Part shown: positions 1-11,056 of the stretch, piece by piece
Layout: the number at the start of each line of letters is the position of its first letter
How positions within the stretch are numbered: position 1 is the first letter of the stretch
Origin: Novosphingobium sp. 9U
Lineage (GTDB): Bacteria > Pseudomonadota > Alphaproteobacteria > Sphingomonadales > Sphingomonadaceae
Reading direction: 5' to 3'
Assembly (NCBI RefSeq): GCF_902506425.1
Contig: NZ_LR732469.1
Span: forward strand, 2,217,285 to 2,281,284
DNA length: 64,000 nucleotides
The notes under the pieces: model-generated
Told to the model about the DNA's origin: nothing
The model's database searches: none
Seen by the model: the letters and a program-made list of their open reading frames with translations, nothing else
Position numbers and translations under genes: made by a program

Positions 1-4
1 GCAG

Positions 5-427
5 TCAGGTGGCGAACAGCTGCGTCAGGTCCTCGAAGGCCTTCATCTCGATCGCGTTGCCGCTGGGGTCGCGGAAGAACATGGTCGCCTGTTCGCCGGG
101 CTCTCCGGCGAAGCGGATGTGGGGCGCGATGGCGAAGTGCACGCCGGCCGCGACGAGGCGGTCGGCCAATGCCTGCCAGTCCGCCATGGCGAGCACGATC
201 CCGAAGTGCGGCACGGGCACGTCATGGCCGTCCACCGCGTTGCCGCCGGCATCGGGCGTCGCCCAGCCGGATACGAGGTGCGCGACGATCTGGTGGCCGT
301 AGAAGTCGAAGTCGATCCACTCGGCGCTGCTGCGCCCCTCCGGGCAGCCCATCGTGCCGCCCCAGAAGGCGCGCGCGGCGTCGAGATCGTGGACCGGGAA
401 GGCGAGGTGGAAGGGACGCAGCGCCAT
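5..427 (-). CDS. VOC-family (glyoxalase-fold) protein
   Basis: A 140-residue single-domain protein of the vicinal oxygen chelate superfamily. The N-terminal strand carries a His ([10 protein letters not shown]) and the C-terminal strand the usual Glu after a Pro-Ser-Gly-Asn turn ([12 protein letters not shown]), the typical metal-ligand positions of the fold. The substrate cannot be told: the family includes lyases, isomerases, dioxygenases and resistance proteins. The ATG at 427 is chosen because the longer open frame upstream runs antisense-free into ribF, which ends only 8 bases before it; the two are probably cotranscribed. The stop codon lies 5 bases from the window edge, so the gene is complete. 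Confidence 0.85.
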   Translation of the reverse strand: MALRPFHLAFPVHDLDAARAFWGGTMGCPEGRSSAEWIDFDFYGHQIVAHLVSGWATPDAGGNAVDGHDVPVPHFGIVLAMADWQALADRLVAAGVHFAIAPHIRFAGEPGEQATMFFRDPSGNAIEMKAFEDLTQLFAT

Positions 428-435
428 GGTTTGGC

Positions 436-1371
436 TCAGGCCGGGACCGATGTGAGGAGCCGCCGCGCCTCTTCGCAGTCGCGGTCCATCTGCGCGGTCA
501 GCGCGTCGAGGCTGTCGAACTTGGCCTCGGGGCGCAAGAAGTGGTGGAAGGCCACTTCGATCTCCTGGCCGTACAAGTCGCCCGAGAAGTCGAAGAAGTA
601 GGGCTCGAGCAGTTCCTTGGGCGGATCGAAGGTCGGGCGCACGCCCAGGTTTGCGGCCCCGAGCAAGGTGCGGCCGTCCGCCAGCCGGCCGGTCACGGCG
701 TAGATGCCGTAGCGCGGGCGCAAGTAGCTGCCGAGCGCGAGGTTGGCGGTGGGATAGCCGATGGTGCGGCCCAGCTTGTCGCCGTGCTGCACGTTGCCGC
801 GGATCGCGAAGGGGCGTGTGAGCAGCCCCGTCGCAGTCTCGCAATCGCCGGTTTTCAGCGCTTCTCGGATGCGGCTCGACGAGATCGGGCCTTGCGCGTC
901 GGAGACGCCCGGCACAGCGCGGGTGGCGATATCCAGCGGCTCGCCCAGCAGGCGTAGAGACGTGGCGGTGCCGCTGCGGTCCTTGCCGAAGACGAAGTCC
1001 TCGCCGGTGGTGACGCCGCTTGCTCCCAGGCGTGCGTGGATCATCTCGCGCACCCAGCGCTCGGCGGGCATGCCGGCGATCGCGTCGTCGAAATGGAACA
1101 CCAGCATGGCGTCGGCGCCGGCGGCGGCGAACAGTTCCTGGCGCTGGTCCAGGGTGGTCAGGCGGAATGGCTCCGCGTCTGGGCGAAAGAAGCGGACCGG
1201 GTGCGGGTCGAAGGTTGCGACGATCGCGGGGCGGCCTTGCTCGCGCGCCCAGCGCACCGCCTCGCCCACGACGGCCTGGTGGCCCTGGTGGAAGCCGTCG
1301 AAGTTGCCCAGCGCCAGTATCGCGCCGCGCAAGGCTTCGGGTACGGGCTCGCGGTGGTCGAGGTGAATCAT
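436..1371 (-). CDS. ribF: Bifunctional riboflavin kinase / FAD synthetase
   Basis: A 311-residue enzyme, the normal length, that phosphorylates riboflavin to FMN and adenylates FMN to FAD in the cytoplasm. The N-terminal FAD-synthetase domain (about residues 15-170) has the nucleotidyltransferase motif [11 protein letters not shown]. The C-terminal flavokinase domain (about 185-305) has the motif region [15 protein letters not shown]. It lies 8 bases downstream of folA on the same strand, so folA-ribF-VOC probably form one transcript. Confidence 0.96.
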   Translation of the reverse strand: MIHLDHREPVPEALRGAILALGNFDGFHQGHQAVVGEAVRWAREQGRPAIVATFDPHPVRFFRPDAEPFRLTTLDQRQELFAAAGADAMLVFHFDDAIAGMPAERWVREMIHARLGASGVTTGEDFVFGKDRSGTATSLRLLGEPLDIATRAVPGVSDAQGPISSSRIREALKTGDCETATGLLTRPFAIRGNVQHGDKLGRTIGYPTANLALGSYLRPRYGIYAVTGRLADGRTLLGAANLGVRPTFDPPKELLEPYFFDFSGDLYGQEIEVAFHHFLRPEAKFDSLDALTAQMDRDCEEARRLLTSVPA

Positions 1372-1379
1372 GCTTTGCG

Positions 1380-1865
1380 CTATAGGTGGCGCGAGAGCGT
1401 CACGAAAGCGTAGCCGGGCCGCCCGTCCGCGGGGGCATGCTCCTCGCGCGCCACTTCGTGCCAGTGCGAGCCGGGTGGGGGCATGGTGGTGTCGCCCGGG
1501 TACTCGGCGTGGATCTCAGTCAGTTCGATGCGGTCGGCGCGGGCGTCGAACAGAGCGAAGACCTCGGCGCCGCCGATCACGGCGATCTCGCCTGGGCTCG
1601 CGAGCTCAAGCGCCTGTTCGGGCGTGTGCGCGACTTCTGCCCCCTCCGCCTGCCAGCCGATATCGCGGGTGAGCACAATGTGCCGGCGGCCGGGAAGTGG
1701 CGCGGGGAAGCTGTCGAAGGTCTTGCGGCCCATGATCATCGGCTTGCCGGTGGTCAGCGCCTTGAAGTGGCGGAGGTCGGCCGGCAGGTGCCAGGGCAGG
1801 GTGCCGTCGCGGCCGATCACGCCGTTTGCGGCGCGTGCGTAGATGAGGGTGACGATCCGGCTCAC
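1380..1865 (-). CDS. folA: Dihydrofolate reductase
   Basis: A 161-residue type I dihydrofolate reductase producing tetrahydrofolate with NADPH. Visible signatures are the Met20-loop region [17 protein letters not shown], the carboxylate-equivalent Asp in that segment, and the NADPH motif region [13 protein letters not shown]. The start is a GTG at 1865; an ATG five bases upstream is followed at once by a stop in its frame, so it cannot be used. The gene precedes ribF by 8 bases. Confidence 0.95.
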   Translation of the reverse strand: MSRIVTLIYARAANGVIGRDGTLPWHLPADLRHFKALTTGKPMIMGRKTFDSFPAPLPGRRHIVLTRDIGWQAEGAEVAHTPEQALELASPGEIAVIGGAEVFALFDARADRIELTEIHAEYPGDTTMPPPGSHWHEVAREEHAPADGRPGYAFVTLSRHL

Positions 1866-1910
1866 GTCATCTCGACCACGGGCTCAATCCACGGAGAAAG
1901 GGTGCGGGGA

Positions 1911-2966
1911 TCACAGGATCAGCCGCGTCACGTGGCCCATCTTGCGGCCCGGGCTCGCATCGCCCTTGCCATAGAGGTGGAGGTAGTTGGCGGGATCGGC
2001 GAGGATCGTCAGCCAGCCCTCGGCCTCGTCGCCGATGAGGTTGCGCATCTCGGCGCCCTTCGCGGCGAGCGCCGGGTCGCCGAGCGGCAACCCGCAGATC
2101 GCGCGGATGTGGTTCTCGAACTGCGAGATGACCGCGCCCTCGATGGTCCAGTGACCGGAGTTGTGCACGCGCGGCGCCATCTCGTTGAACACCGGGCCGG
2201 CCTCGGTCGCGAAGAACTCGAGCGTGAGCACGCCGACATATCCGAGCGCCTCGGCAACGGCAGCGGCGAGCTCGCGTGCGGGCGCGATCTGGCTGGCGAT
2301 CGGCTCGCCGGCGGGCACCGTGGACAGCGCGAGGATGCCGTCCTCGTGAACGTTGCGGGCCGAATCGTAGAACTGGATCGCGCCGTCGGCGCCGCGACAC
2401 AGGATCACAGAGAACTCGGCCAGGAACTGGACAAAACCCTCGTAGATCAGCGGCTGCGCCGGCAGGTCGAGTGCGTCCGCGTCCGCGGCGGACTGGATGC
2501 GCCATTGGCCCTTGCCGTCGTAACCTTCGCGCCGGGTCTTGAGGATGCCGGGCGTGCCGATCTCGGCGATGGCCGCGTCGAGCTCGGCCAGGGTGTCGAC
2601 CGGCGCGAAGGGAGCAGGAGTGCCGCCCAGGCCTTGCACGAACTGCTTTTCGGTCAGGCGGTCCTGCGCGGTTTCCAGCGCGCGGGGGTGGGGCAGGAGA
2701 GGCACCGTGCCCAGAGCCAGCAAGGGCGTGACCGGCACGTTCTCGAACTCGTAGGTGACGACGTCGCAGGCGCGCGCGAAGTCGGCCATGGCCTCGGCGT
2801 CGGACCACTCGGCCCGGGTAAAGGCGTGGGCGACTTCGGCGGCGATCGAGTCCGCCTCGGGCGCGTAGATGTGGCAGCGGTAGCCCAGCTGTGCCGCGGA
2901 GGTGGCGAGCATTCGGCCGAGTTGCCCGCCGCCAAGGATGCCGATCGTGGAGCCGGGGGGGATCAT
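1911..2966 (-). CDS. purK: N5-carboxyaminoimidazole ribonucleotide synthase
   Basis: A 351-residue ATP-grasp enzyme that makes N5-CAIR from AIR, bicarbonate and ATP in purine synthesis. The N-terminus has the glycine-rich IGILGGGQLGRMLA motif; the central ATP-grasp domain includes LKTRREGYDGKGQW, and the C-terminal part has FNEMAPRVHNSGHWT. It follows purE on the minus strand, separated by a palindromic repeat (2995-3150), so the two may be cotranscribed with the repeat inside the mRNA. Confidence 0.96.
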   Translation of the reverse strand: MIPPGSTIGILGGGQLGRMLATSAAQLGYRCHIYAPEADSIAAEVAHAFTRAEWSDAEAMADFARACDVVTYEFENVPVTPLLALGTVPLLPHPRALETAQDRLTEKQFVQGLGGTPAPFAPVDTLAELDAAIAEIGTPGILKTRREGYDGKGQWRIQSAADADALDLPAQPLIYEGFVQFLAEFSVILCRGADGAIQFYDSARNVHEDGILALSTVPAGEPIASQIAPARELAAAVAEALGYVGVLTLEFFATEAGPVFNEMAPRVHNSGHWTIEGAVISQFENHIRAICGLPLGDPALAAKGAEMRNLIGDEAEGWLTILADPANYLHLYGKGDASPGRKMGHVTRLIL

Positions 2967-2994
2967 GCGCGCAGCGCTCGCACAAATACAGCCT

Positions 2995-3150
2995 CGTCAT
3001 TCCCGCGAAGGCGGGAATCCATCTCCAAAGACTTCGGCTTGCTCAAAGCTGCCAGGGTCGCGGCCCCTGTTGGCACACCCTGTCTCAGCCTTCGCCGCTG
3101 TGCGGGTCGAAGCCGCAGGAGATGGATTCCCGCCTTCGCGGGAATGACGA
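2995..3150. repeat. Palindromic intergenic repeat between purE and purK
   Basis: Two outward arms (about 2995-3026 and 3118-3150) are near-perfect inverted copies containing the core TTCCCGCGAAGGCGGGAA and an adjoining ATCTCC/GGAGAT. Each arm is itself a hairpin. The same design recurs at 30351-30445, so this is a dispersed REP/MITE-like family and not a gene-specific terminator. Confidence 0.85.
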
Positions 3151-3162
3151 AGATGGTAGGCA

Positions 3163-3648
3163 TCAAGCCGGCCGCTCGGCCACGCTCGCCGTCTGCTCGG
3201 CGCGGAAGGCCTTGAGCCGTTCGGCCAGGGCATCGTCGCTCGTCGCCAGGATCGCAGCGGCGAGGAGGCCTGCGTTTGCCGCGCCGGCCTCGCCGATCGC
3301 CAGCGTGCCCACCGGGATTCCGGCCGGCATCTGCACGATCGAGAGCAGGCTGTCCTGCCCCGAGAGCGCCTTCGACTGCACCGGCACGCCCAGCACCGGC
3401 AGGTGCGTCATGCTGGCGACCATGCCGGGCAGATGCGCCGCGCCGCCGGCACCGGCGATCACCACCTTGAACCCTTCGTCCGCCGCGCCCTGCGCAAAGG
3501 CGACCAGGCGCTCGGGGGTGCGGTGGGCCGAGACGATGCGCGCATCATAGGCGATGCCCAGCTTGTCGAGCATCTCGGCGGCGCGGGTCATCGTCGGCCA
3601 GTCCGACTGGCTGCCCATGACGATTGCTACCGGAACCGCCGCGGTCAT
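3163..3648 (-). CDS. purE: N5-carboxyaminoimidazole ribonucleotide mutase
   Basis: A 161-residue class I PurE that isomerises N5-CAIR to CAIR, the step after PurK. It shows [14 protein letters not shown] at the phosphate-binding N-terminus, the catalytic SAHRTPERL motif and [11 protein letters not shown]. The ATG at 3648 is chosen over the longer open frame because it starts the conserved domain and sits one base after the gpmA stop codon. Downstream on the same strand is purK. Confidence 0.96.
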   Translation of the reverse strand: MTAAVPVAIVMGSQSDWPTMTRAAEMLDKLGIAYDARIVSAHRTPERLVAFAQGAADEGFKVVIAGAGGAAHLPGMVASMTHLPVLGVPVQSKALSGQDSLLSIVQMPAGIPVGTLAIGEAGAANAGLLAAAILATSDDALAERLKAFRAEQTASVAERPA

Positions 3649-3649
3649 C

Positions 3650-4336
3650 TCACCGCTCCGAAAGGTAGTAGCGGTCCTGCACGGCGAGATCGTCCTCGAG
3701 GTCGTAGACGATCGGCTGGCCGGTCGGGATTTCAAGGCCCGTGATCTCGTCGTCCGAGATGTTCGACAGGTGCTTCACCAGCGCGCGCAAGCTGTTGCCG
3801 TGCGCGGCGACCAGCACGGTGGCGCCGGCCTTCAGGTGCGGCACAATCGAACCTTCGTAGTACGGCAGGACGCGCGCGATCGTGTCCTTCAGGCTCTCGG
3901 TGTTGGGAATCGGAATGCCGGCGTAGCGCTCATCGGCGGCGAGGTCGAACTCCGAGCCGCTTTCCAGGACTGGAGGCGGAATGTCGAAGCTGCGGCGCCA
4001 GATCTTGACCTGGTCGTCGCCATGCTTGGCCGCGGTCTCGGCCTTGTCGAGACCGGTGAGGCCGCCATAGTGCCGCTCGTTCAGGCGCCAGTCCTTGGTC
4101 TCGGGGATCCACAGGATGCCGGCGGCTTCCAGCGCATAATGCAGCGTCTTGATCGCGCGGCTCTGGAACGAGGTGAAGGCCACGTCGGGCAGGATGCCCT
4201 TGTCCTTGAGCAGCGCACCGGCAGCGCGGGCCTCGGCCTCGCCCTTCTCGGTCAGGTCGACGTCCCACCAGCCGGTGAAGCGGTTCTCGAGATTCCACTG
4301 GCTCTGGCCGTGGCGGACAAGGATCAGACGAGGCAA
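3650..4336 (-). CDS. gpmA: 2,3-bisphosphoglycerate-dependent phosphoglycerate mutase
   Basis: A 228-residue cofactor-dependent phosphoglycerate mutase, interconverting 3- and 2-phosphoglycerate in glycolysis and gluconeogenesis. The catalytic histidine is in [18 protein letters not shown], the second active-site His in [14 protein letters not shown]. The start is a TTG at 4336, nine bases after an AGGAG ribosome-binding site; the open frame continues upstream without homology. It ends one base before purE, suggesting a gpmA-purE-purK transcript. Confidence 0.94.
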   Translation of the reverse strand: MPRLILVRHGQSQWNLENRFTGWWDVDLTEKGEAEARAAGALLKDKGILPDVAFTSFQSRAIKTLHYALEAAGILWIPETKDWRLNERHYGGLTGLDKAETAAKHGDDQVKIWRRSFDIPPPVLESGSEFDLAADERYAGIPIPNTESLKDTIARVLPYYEGSIVPHLKAGATVLVAAHGNSLRALVKHLSNISDDEITGLEIPTGQPIVYDLEDDLAVQDRYYLSER

Positions 4337-4400
4337 GGGGGCAGGCTCCTTGGCTGTGGCCCTCCTGTGCGAGGACCCGTTGCGCTTGGTGGCGCAGGCC

Positions 4401-4577
4401 CTAGCTTTCCGAGGCCGGGTTGGAAAGAGCGGCCGAGTCGTTTTCGGAGGTGCTCGCGGCCGAACTCGATGCATCCGAGTTGAGCGCACGGGCCTGCGCC
4501 TTGCGGCGGTGCAGGTTCTCGCGCAACTTGGCGGCGAGGCGCTCCTCGCGCGATTGCGGGTCTTGTCGCTTGGCCAT
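4401..4577 (-). CDS. Small hypothetical protein, 58 residues
   Basis: An ATG-initiated 58-residue frame just upstream of gpmA on the same strand. Residues 1-31 are highly charged and helical in appearance ([18 protein letters not shown] and onward, rich in Arg/Lys/Glu); the last 25 residues are Ser/Ala/Asn-rich and probably disordered. There is no signal peptide or membrane segment. Function is unknown. It is supported by composition and by its position between tRNA-Thr and gpmA; it could also be part of a longer meaningless frame that stays open upstream. Confidence 0.55.
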   Translation of the reverse strand: MAKRQDPQSREERLAAKLRENLHRRKAQARALNSDASSSAASTSENDSAALSNPASES

Positions 4578-4693
4578 GCCTGCCGCCATGCCGTGAGCCT
4601 GCGTAAGCTGCAAGCCGCACTTGACATTCCGGACGCCCGAGACGATAGGGCGCGCCTGCCTGGCGGACCCCATTCGTGGCCCGCTGGATGCAC

Positions 4694-4768
4694 GCTGCTG
4701 TAGCTCAGTGGTAGAGCGCACCCTTGGTAAGGGTGAGGTCGGGAGTTCAATCCTCCCTAGCAGCACCA
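4694..4768 (+). tRNA. tRNA-Thr (anticodon GGT)
   Basis: A full cloverleaf can be folded by eye. The acceptor stem is GCTGCTG paired with TAGCAGC, the D-arm GCTC/GAGC, the anticodon stem CACCC/GGGTG around the 7-base loop TTGGTAA, and the T-arm GGGAG/CTCCC around TTCAATC. The anticodon GGT reads Thr codons. The CCA end is encoded (4766-4768). Confidence 0.97.
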
Positions 4769-4967
4769 TCCTTTTTTCCATCGGTGGTGTTTTCGGCGCG
4801 TGCGGTGTCGCGCCTTGGCGGCTGCGTTCGCGCTTGAGGCGCTCGGTATTGCTACGACCCGGAACCACCGGAGCCCTGACGCAACCTGCCGTTAGCCACT
4901 TGAGTCCCATGGCGCCCCTGCGGTATCTGGGCCGCGGGATCGAATGGCGGACTGGGGACGCATTCCT

Positions 4968-5594
4968 TTGAAGAGCATGCATGTCATTGCGGCCGCGCTC
5001 GGCCTGACGGCGCTGGCGGCGCCGGTCGCGGCCTGCGCCGACGTCCTCCAGATCGAGCGCGAGGGCGCGCGCTGGGTCGCCGGCGGTCCAGTCATGCCGG
5101 AGCCGGCACTGGGCGCGGCCACTATCGACGCTGACACGCTGGAGATGCTGTCCGACGGCACCGGCTTCCATCCCGCCTCGTTCACCGGCGTCGCCGAGGC
5201 CGCGGGGCCGGAACGATTCCGCGCCCGCGTGGCCGAGCTTGCCGCCAAGTATGACATCAGCCCGACACTGCTCGAAGCGGTGGTCTGGCAGGAGAGCCGC
5301 TGGAACACCGCCGCGCGCTCGCCGGTCGGCGCGCGCGGGCTGACGCAGCTGATGCCGGGCACCGCGCGGCAGATGGGCGTCGACCCCGCCGATCCGATGG
5401 CCAACCTGGAAGGCGGGGCCCGCTATCTGCGCATGCAGCTCGATGCGTTCGGCGGCGATATCGAGCGCGCACTGGCCGCCTACAACGCCGGACCCGCCCG
5501 TGTGCAACGGGCCGGCGGCATTCCCGCGATCCGCGAGACGCAGATGTATGTGGCATCGATCATGTCGCACCTGACCGATCCGGTGCGCAAGTGA
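4968..5594 (+). CDS. Lytic transglycosylase, VirB1-like
   Basis: About 208 residues with a cleavable N-terminal signal sequence (hydrophobic LTALAAPVAACA) and a C-terminal SLT/GEWL-like lysozyme domain (about residues 85-200). The catalytic Glu lies in VVWQESRWNTAARS, followed by the family motifs GLTQLMPGTARQMG and ALAAYNAGPARV. It would cleave peptidoglycan in the periplasm. The next gene is VirB2-like and overlaps its stop codon (GTGA), which is why a VirB1 role is likely. The TTG at 4968 has GGGGA seven bases upstream; an ATG at 4977 is the alternative. Confidence 0.88.
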   Translation: MKSMHVIAAALGLTALAAPVAACADVLQIEREGARWVAGGPVMPEPALGAATIDADTLEMLSDGTGFHPASFTGVAEAAGPERFRARVAELAAKYDISPTLLEAVVWQESRWNTAARSPVGARGLTQLMPGTARQMGVDPADPMANLEGGARYLRMQLDAFGGDIERALAAYNAGPARVQRAGGIPAIRETQMYVASIMSHLTDPVRK

Positions 5595-5905
5595 ACGGGC
5601 GTCGTCTTCTCGTGGCGGTGGCAGCGTTGGTCGCGGCCGCGCCCCATTCGGCGCTGGCGCAAGCGGCGGTGCGCGATCCTGCGGGCAGCGGGCCGATCGT
5701 GGCCGCGCTGGGCTGGCTGCAGGGCACGCTGCTGGGCAATGTCGCAACCGCAGTAGCGGTGATGGCGGTCGCTGCCGTCGGCTTCATGATGCTGACAGGC
5801 CGGATGAACTGGCGCTTCGGGGCGACCGTGATCATCGGGGTGTTCATCCTGTTCGGCGCGGGAGCGATCGTCTCGGGCATCCAGTCGGCGGCACTGGGGA
5901 GCTAG
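5591..5905 (+). CDS. TrbC/VirB2-family pilin-like protein
   Basis: A 104-residue protein starting at a GTG that overlaps the stop of the lytic transglycosylase. It has a signal peptide (residues 1 to about 24, ending LAQA) and two hydrophobic helices (about 38-62 and 72-95) separated by a short basic loop (GRMNWRFG). This is the classic layout of T4SS major pilin precursors. No virB3, virB4 or other secretion gene follows within the window; the next gene is nasT. Either the pair is a remnant or it supplies a type IV system encoded elsewhere. Confidence 0.8.
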   Translation: MNGRRLLVAVAALVAAAPHSALAQAAVRDPAGSGPIVAALGWLQGTLLGNVATAVAVMAVAAVGFMMLTGRMNWRFGATVIIGVFILFGAGAIVSGIQSAALGS

Positions 5906-5980
5906 CGCTCTCGCCGAGGAAGCATCCCCTCCTCCGTTCGTGTCGAGGGTCACGTGACACTCACCCCTTGCCCTCAGCGA

Positions 5981-5992
5981 TGCTGCACTGCA
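5981..5992. promoter_or_regulatory. TGCTGCACTGCA motif upstream of nasT
   Basis: The 12-base palindrome-like word TGCTGCACTGCA lies 11 bases before the nasT start. Near-identical words occur before nrtA (11036), nirB (16886), galU (24439) and the sugar transferase at 34.9 kb (34831). The protein that binds it is unknown. Confidence 0.45.
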
Positions 5993-6002
5993 CAAAGCGC
6001 CT

Positions 6003-6581
6003 ATGCGAATAGCCATCATCGATGAAAGCGCTGCCCGCGCATCGGTGATCCGGGAGGGTCTGGCCTCGCTCCCCGAATGCGAGATCTTCGTCCTCACCGA
6101 ACGCCGCGGCATGGTCGCGCGGATCGGCGAGATCGCGCCCGACATCGTCCTCATGGACCTGGGCAACCCCAGCCGCGACGTGCTGGAGGAATATTTCGCC
6201 GTCAGCCGCGTGCTCGACCGCCCGATCGCGATGTTCGTGGACGAGAGCGACAACGAATCGATCGCCGCCTCGGTCGAGGCCGGCGTTTCGTCCTATGTGG
6301 TCGACGGGCTCTCGGCGAACCGGATCAGGCCGATCCTCGACTTGGCCGTCACCCGCTTCAACGCCTTTGCACGCCTGCAGAAAGACCTGGCCGATGCCAA
6401 GGGCAAGCTGGCCGAGCGCGAGACCATCGACAAGGCCAAGCGCATCCTGATGGACAGCCGCGGCCTGCCGGAACCCAAGGCCTATGCCGAGATGCGCAGC
6501 GCGGCGATGAGCCAGAGCAAGCGCATCATCGACATTGCCGACGCGATCATCACCGCGCACCGCCTGATGGGCAATGGCTGA
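6003..6581 (+). CDS. nasT: NasT-type ANTAR antitermination regulator
   Basis: A 192-residue response-regulator-like protein. The N-terminal receiver-type domain (about 1-120) has the acidic pocket around IIDES and a candidate phospho-acceptor Asp52 in IVLMDLGNP. The C-terminal ANTAR RNA-binding domain (about 130-188) has the family pattern ERETIDKAKRILMDSRGL followed by AYAEMRSAAM. Known NasT proteins bind two-hairpin leader RNAs and prevent termination unless held by NasS. Here nasS follows by 15 bases, and two suitable leaders lie upstream of nrtA and nirB. Confidence 0.93.
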   Translation: MRIAIIDESAARASVIREGLASLPECEIFVLTERRGMVARIGEIAPDIVLMDLGNPSRDVLEEYFAVSRVLDRPIAMFVDESDNESIAASVEAGVSSYVVDGLSANRIRPILDLAVTRFNAFARLQKDLADAKGKLAERETIDKAKRILMDSRGLPEPKAYAEMRSAAMSQSKRIIDIADAIITAHRLMGNG

Positions 6582-6596
6582 TGGGAGGCGCCTGAC

Positions 6597-7805
6597 ATGT
6601 CCCAAGAGCTGACGGTCGGCTTCCTGCCGCTGGTCGACGCGTGCCTGCCGATCCTGGCGCACGAGCATGGCTTCGCCGAAGAGGCGGGCGTGAAGCTGCG
6701 CCTGGTAAAGGACATGAGCTGGGCAACCGTGCTCGACCGGTTGCTCTATGGCCACTCGGACGCGGCGCACATGGTCGCGCCGCTGGCGCTGGCAGTGACG
6801 CTGGGACGCGGGCGGCCGGCGCAGCCGCTGTCAGTGCCCTTCGTGCTCGGCCTCAACGGCAATGCCATCACCATGCGGCCCGAGATCGCGCAGCGGGTGC
6901 GGCCGAACAACACGCTGGGCAGCGCCGCCCAAGTCGGCGCCGAACTGCGCAAGATCGCCGACGAGCGGCGCGCGACCGGGAATCGCCTGCGGTTCGGTGT
7001 GGTCCACCGCTACTCCAGCCACAACTACATGCTGCGTTATTGGCTGGCGGGCTGCGGCGTTCGTCCCGACCACGATGTGGAGATCACCACCGTGCCGCCG
7101 CCATTCTGCGCGGACGCCCTGCGCGCCGGGGAGGTCGACGGCATCTGCGTGGGCGAGCCGTGGAACAGCGTCGCGGTGGAGCAGGGCGCTGGCGAGATCG
7201 TGCTCGCCACCGCGCAGATCTGGCGCCGCGGCGTGGAGAAGGTCCTGGCGCTGAAGGAAAGCGTGCTCGAGGAGAAGATCGACGCCGTGCGCCTGCTGAT
7301 TCGCGCCTTGTGCAAGGCGGCGGCGCACTTCGTCGACCCGGTGAACTGGGACGCCAACGCCGCGATCCTGGCCCGGCCCGAATACCTCGACGGCAGCGCC
7401 GAGCTGATCCGCCGCGCGATCTCGGACCGGCTGCTGCTCTCGCAAGGCGGGGCGCTGGTGCATTATCCCGATTTCATGTTCCAGTACCGCGAGGCGGCGA
7501 ACTTTCCTTGGGTCAGCCAGGCCGAGTGGCTCTACACCCAGATGGTGCGGTGGGACGGCACGCCGTTCGATGCCGACGAAGCCCGCCGCGCCGCACGCGT
7601 GTTCCGGCCCGACATCTATCGCTCGGCGCTGATGGGCACCGGCGAGCCCTTGCCGGGCGCCAGCTCCAAGGTCGAAGGCAGCCTGATGCAGCGCACCGCG
7701 GTGAGCACCCAGCAAGGTGCGATGGTGCTGGAGCCCAACCGCTTCTTCGACGGCGTCGCCTTCGATCCGGCGCATCTGGAGGATTACCTCAAGAGCTTGC
7801 CGTAG
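6597..7805 (+). CDS. nasS: NasS-type nitrate sensor (NrtA-like, cytoplasmic)
   Basis: A 402-residue CmpA/NrtA-family ligand-binding protein with no signal peptide: the domain begins at residue 4 (LTVGFLPLVDACLP). It shares motifs with the NrtA protein at 11.2 kb, such as HNYMLRYWLAGCG and GEPWNSVAV. In characterised bacteria NasS binds NasT in the absence of nitrate and releases it on nitrate binding. The missing signal sequence, the nasT neighbour and the GGGAGG site 8 bases before the ATG support a cytoplasmic sensor over a transporter subunit. Confidence 0.92.
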   Translation: MSQELTVGFLPLVDACLPILAHEHGFAEEAGVKLRLVKDMSWATVLDRLLYGHSDAAHMVAPLALAVTLGRGRPAQPLSVPFVLGLNGNAITMRPEIAQRVRPNNTLGSAAQVGAELRKIADERRATGNRLRFGVVHRYSSHNYMLRYWLAGCGVRPDHDVEITTVPPPFCADALRAGEVDGICVGEPWNSVAVEQGAGEIVLATAQIWRRGVEKVLALKESVLEEKIDAVRLLIRALCKAAAHFVDPVNWDANAAILARPEYLDGSAELIRRAISDRLLLSQGGALVHYPDFMFQYREAANFPWVSQAEWLYTQMVRWDGTPFDADEARRAARVFRPDIYRSALMGTGEPLPGASSKVEGSLMQRTAVSTQQGAMVLEPNRFFDGVAFDPAHLEDYLKSLP

Positions 7806-7922
7806 ACGGCGCGGGGCTTGCCTTGCCTCGCGAATGCGGCACAAGCAGCGTCGCACAACGGCAACCAAAGCGCCGCATAAGCGTCCTAGGGCGAGCCGAA
7901 GTTTTTGAACCGGGGGTTTTAC

Positions 7923-10344
<2,422 letters not shown>

Positions 10345-10352
10345 GGTTCAGC

Positions 10353-10381
10353 TTGACGTTCTGAACCATATTGGTTATATG
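10353..10381 (+). promoter_or_regulatory. Sigma-70-type promoter with no ORF downstream
   Basis: TTGACG (10353-10358), a 17-base spacer and TATATG (10376-10381) form the best consensus promoter I see in the window. It lies just after pgm and points into an ORF-free region, so it most likely drives a non-coding RNA starting near 10388. Confidence 0.6.
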
Positions 10382-10387
10382 GCCCAG

Positions 10388-10735
10388 CACCGGAGCTTGT
10401 GAAAGCATGGTCCGGTACACGGCGGGTGCGGGCAGGGCAGAGACGTTTGCCGTGTCGTTCACGCGCCAGCGGTCGGCGTTCCGACGGGAACTCCAACCGG
10501 TACGAGGCATCATCCGGCAATAAGCCTGAACCGGCGGCCAGCTGCGAGCCCGTCCCGCCGGTGCTTAGTACCCCAGGGTCGAGCTTGGCGGCTCGCTTGC
10601 GTGTTCCTCCGCCAGCCGTTCGCAACAACGGAACCCGAGCCAAGCCTGTCGCGCCAGGTCCCGCCGACCGCAAAGTCCGTGGTGTGTTTTCGCTAGGCAT
10701 AATCCCGCACTCGCCAGCGGAGGTACAGCCGTGCC
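10388..10735 (+). ncRNA. Candidate structured non-coding RNA
   Basis: About 350 bases without a convincing gene, directly after a consensus promoter. Predicted structure by eye: a 5' hairpin ACCGGA/TCCGGT enclosing GCTT-GTGA-AAGC with a GNRA tetraloop (10389-10416); a long-range stem joining about 10414-10433 with 10548-10572 (GGTAC/GTACC, CGGCGGG/CCCGCCG, GCGGGC/GCCCG); an internal GTCGG-CGTT-CCGAC hairpin; and CTAGGCA/TGCCTAG near the 3' end (about 10695-10740). I could not match it to RNase P, tmRNA or SRP RNA; a 6S-like RNA of about 165-185 nt is possible. The 3' end is uncertain. Confidence 0.45.
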
Positions 10736-10736
10736 T

Positions 10737-10877
10737 AGATCCTCCCCTGCAAGGGGAGGTGGCGCGCACGTAGTGCGTGACGGAGGGGTGTCACCGCCAG
10801 CCTAAGTGCTCGACCGAGAGGGTTACACCCCTCCGTCAGTCCTCCGGACTGCCACCTCCCCTTGCAGGGGAGGATCT
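10737..10877. repeat. Palindromic repeat, family A copy 1
   Basis: A 141-bp element with perfect terminal inverted repeats of 18 bp (AGATCCTCCCCTGCAAGG at the left, its complement at the right). Its inner arms contain GGAGGGGTGT and ACACCCCTCC. A second copy lies at 15342-15480, on the other side of nrtA-nrtB-nrtCD. Confidence 0.9.
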
Positions 10878-10901
10878 GGGAAGGTCGCAGCATCGGCTGG
10901 C

Positions 10902-11006
10902 ATGCTTCGACAAGCTCAGCATGGCGGCGTGGGGTGAGGTCGCAGGCTCTGGCTAGAATGGCAGCGGCCCACCCCAACACCGCCCAGGCCGAGCGTGTCG
11001 AAGCCC
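10902..11006. repeat. Dispersed inverted repeat with GCTTCGACAAGCTCAGC
   Basis: The word TGCTTCGACAAGCTCAGC at 10903-10920 is answered by GAGCGTGTCGAAGC at 10991-11004 in inverted orientation. The same word occurs at 38903-38920. This is a short dispersed repeat; nothing coding is seen in it. Confidence 0.7.
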
Positions 11007-11056
11007 GCCAACGGCCCTCTGGATCCCTCTCCCACGCTGCACTGCAAAAAAACCGC

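Noticed and set aside
1386..3215. A 609-codon plus-strand frame opposite folA and purK
   Set aside because: It is a high-GC antisense shadow of two well-recognised genes and crosses a palindromic repeat.
4401..5747. A 448-codon minus-strand frame across tRNA-Thr and the transglycosylase
   Set aside because: It is antisense to a recognised gene and a tRNA; only its last 58 codons look protein-like.
10388..10735. tmRNA or RNase P RNA
   Set aside because: No tag peptide of the expected kind, no TTCGA T-arm with CCA end, and no conserved RNase P core words were found.
10399..10773. A 124-codon frame after pgm
   Set aside because: It lacks a good start, has basic low-information sequence and ends inside the palindromic repeat; the structured RNA explanation fits better.
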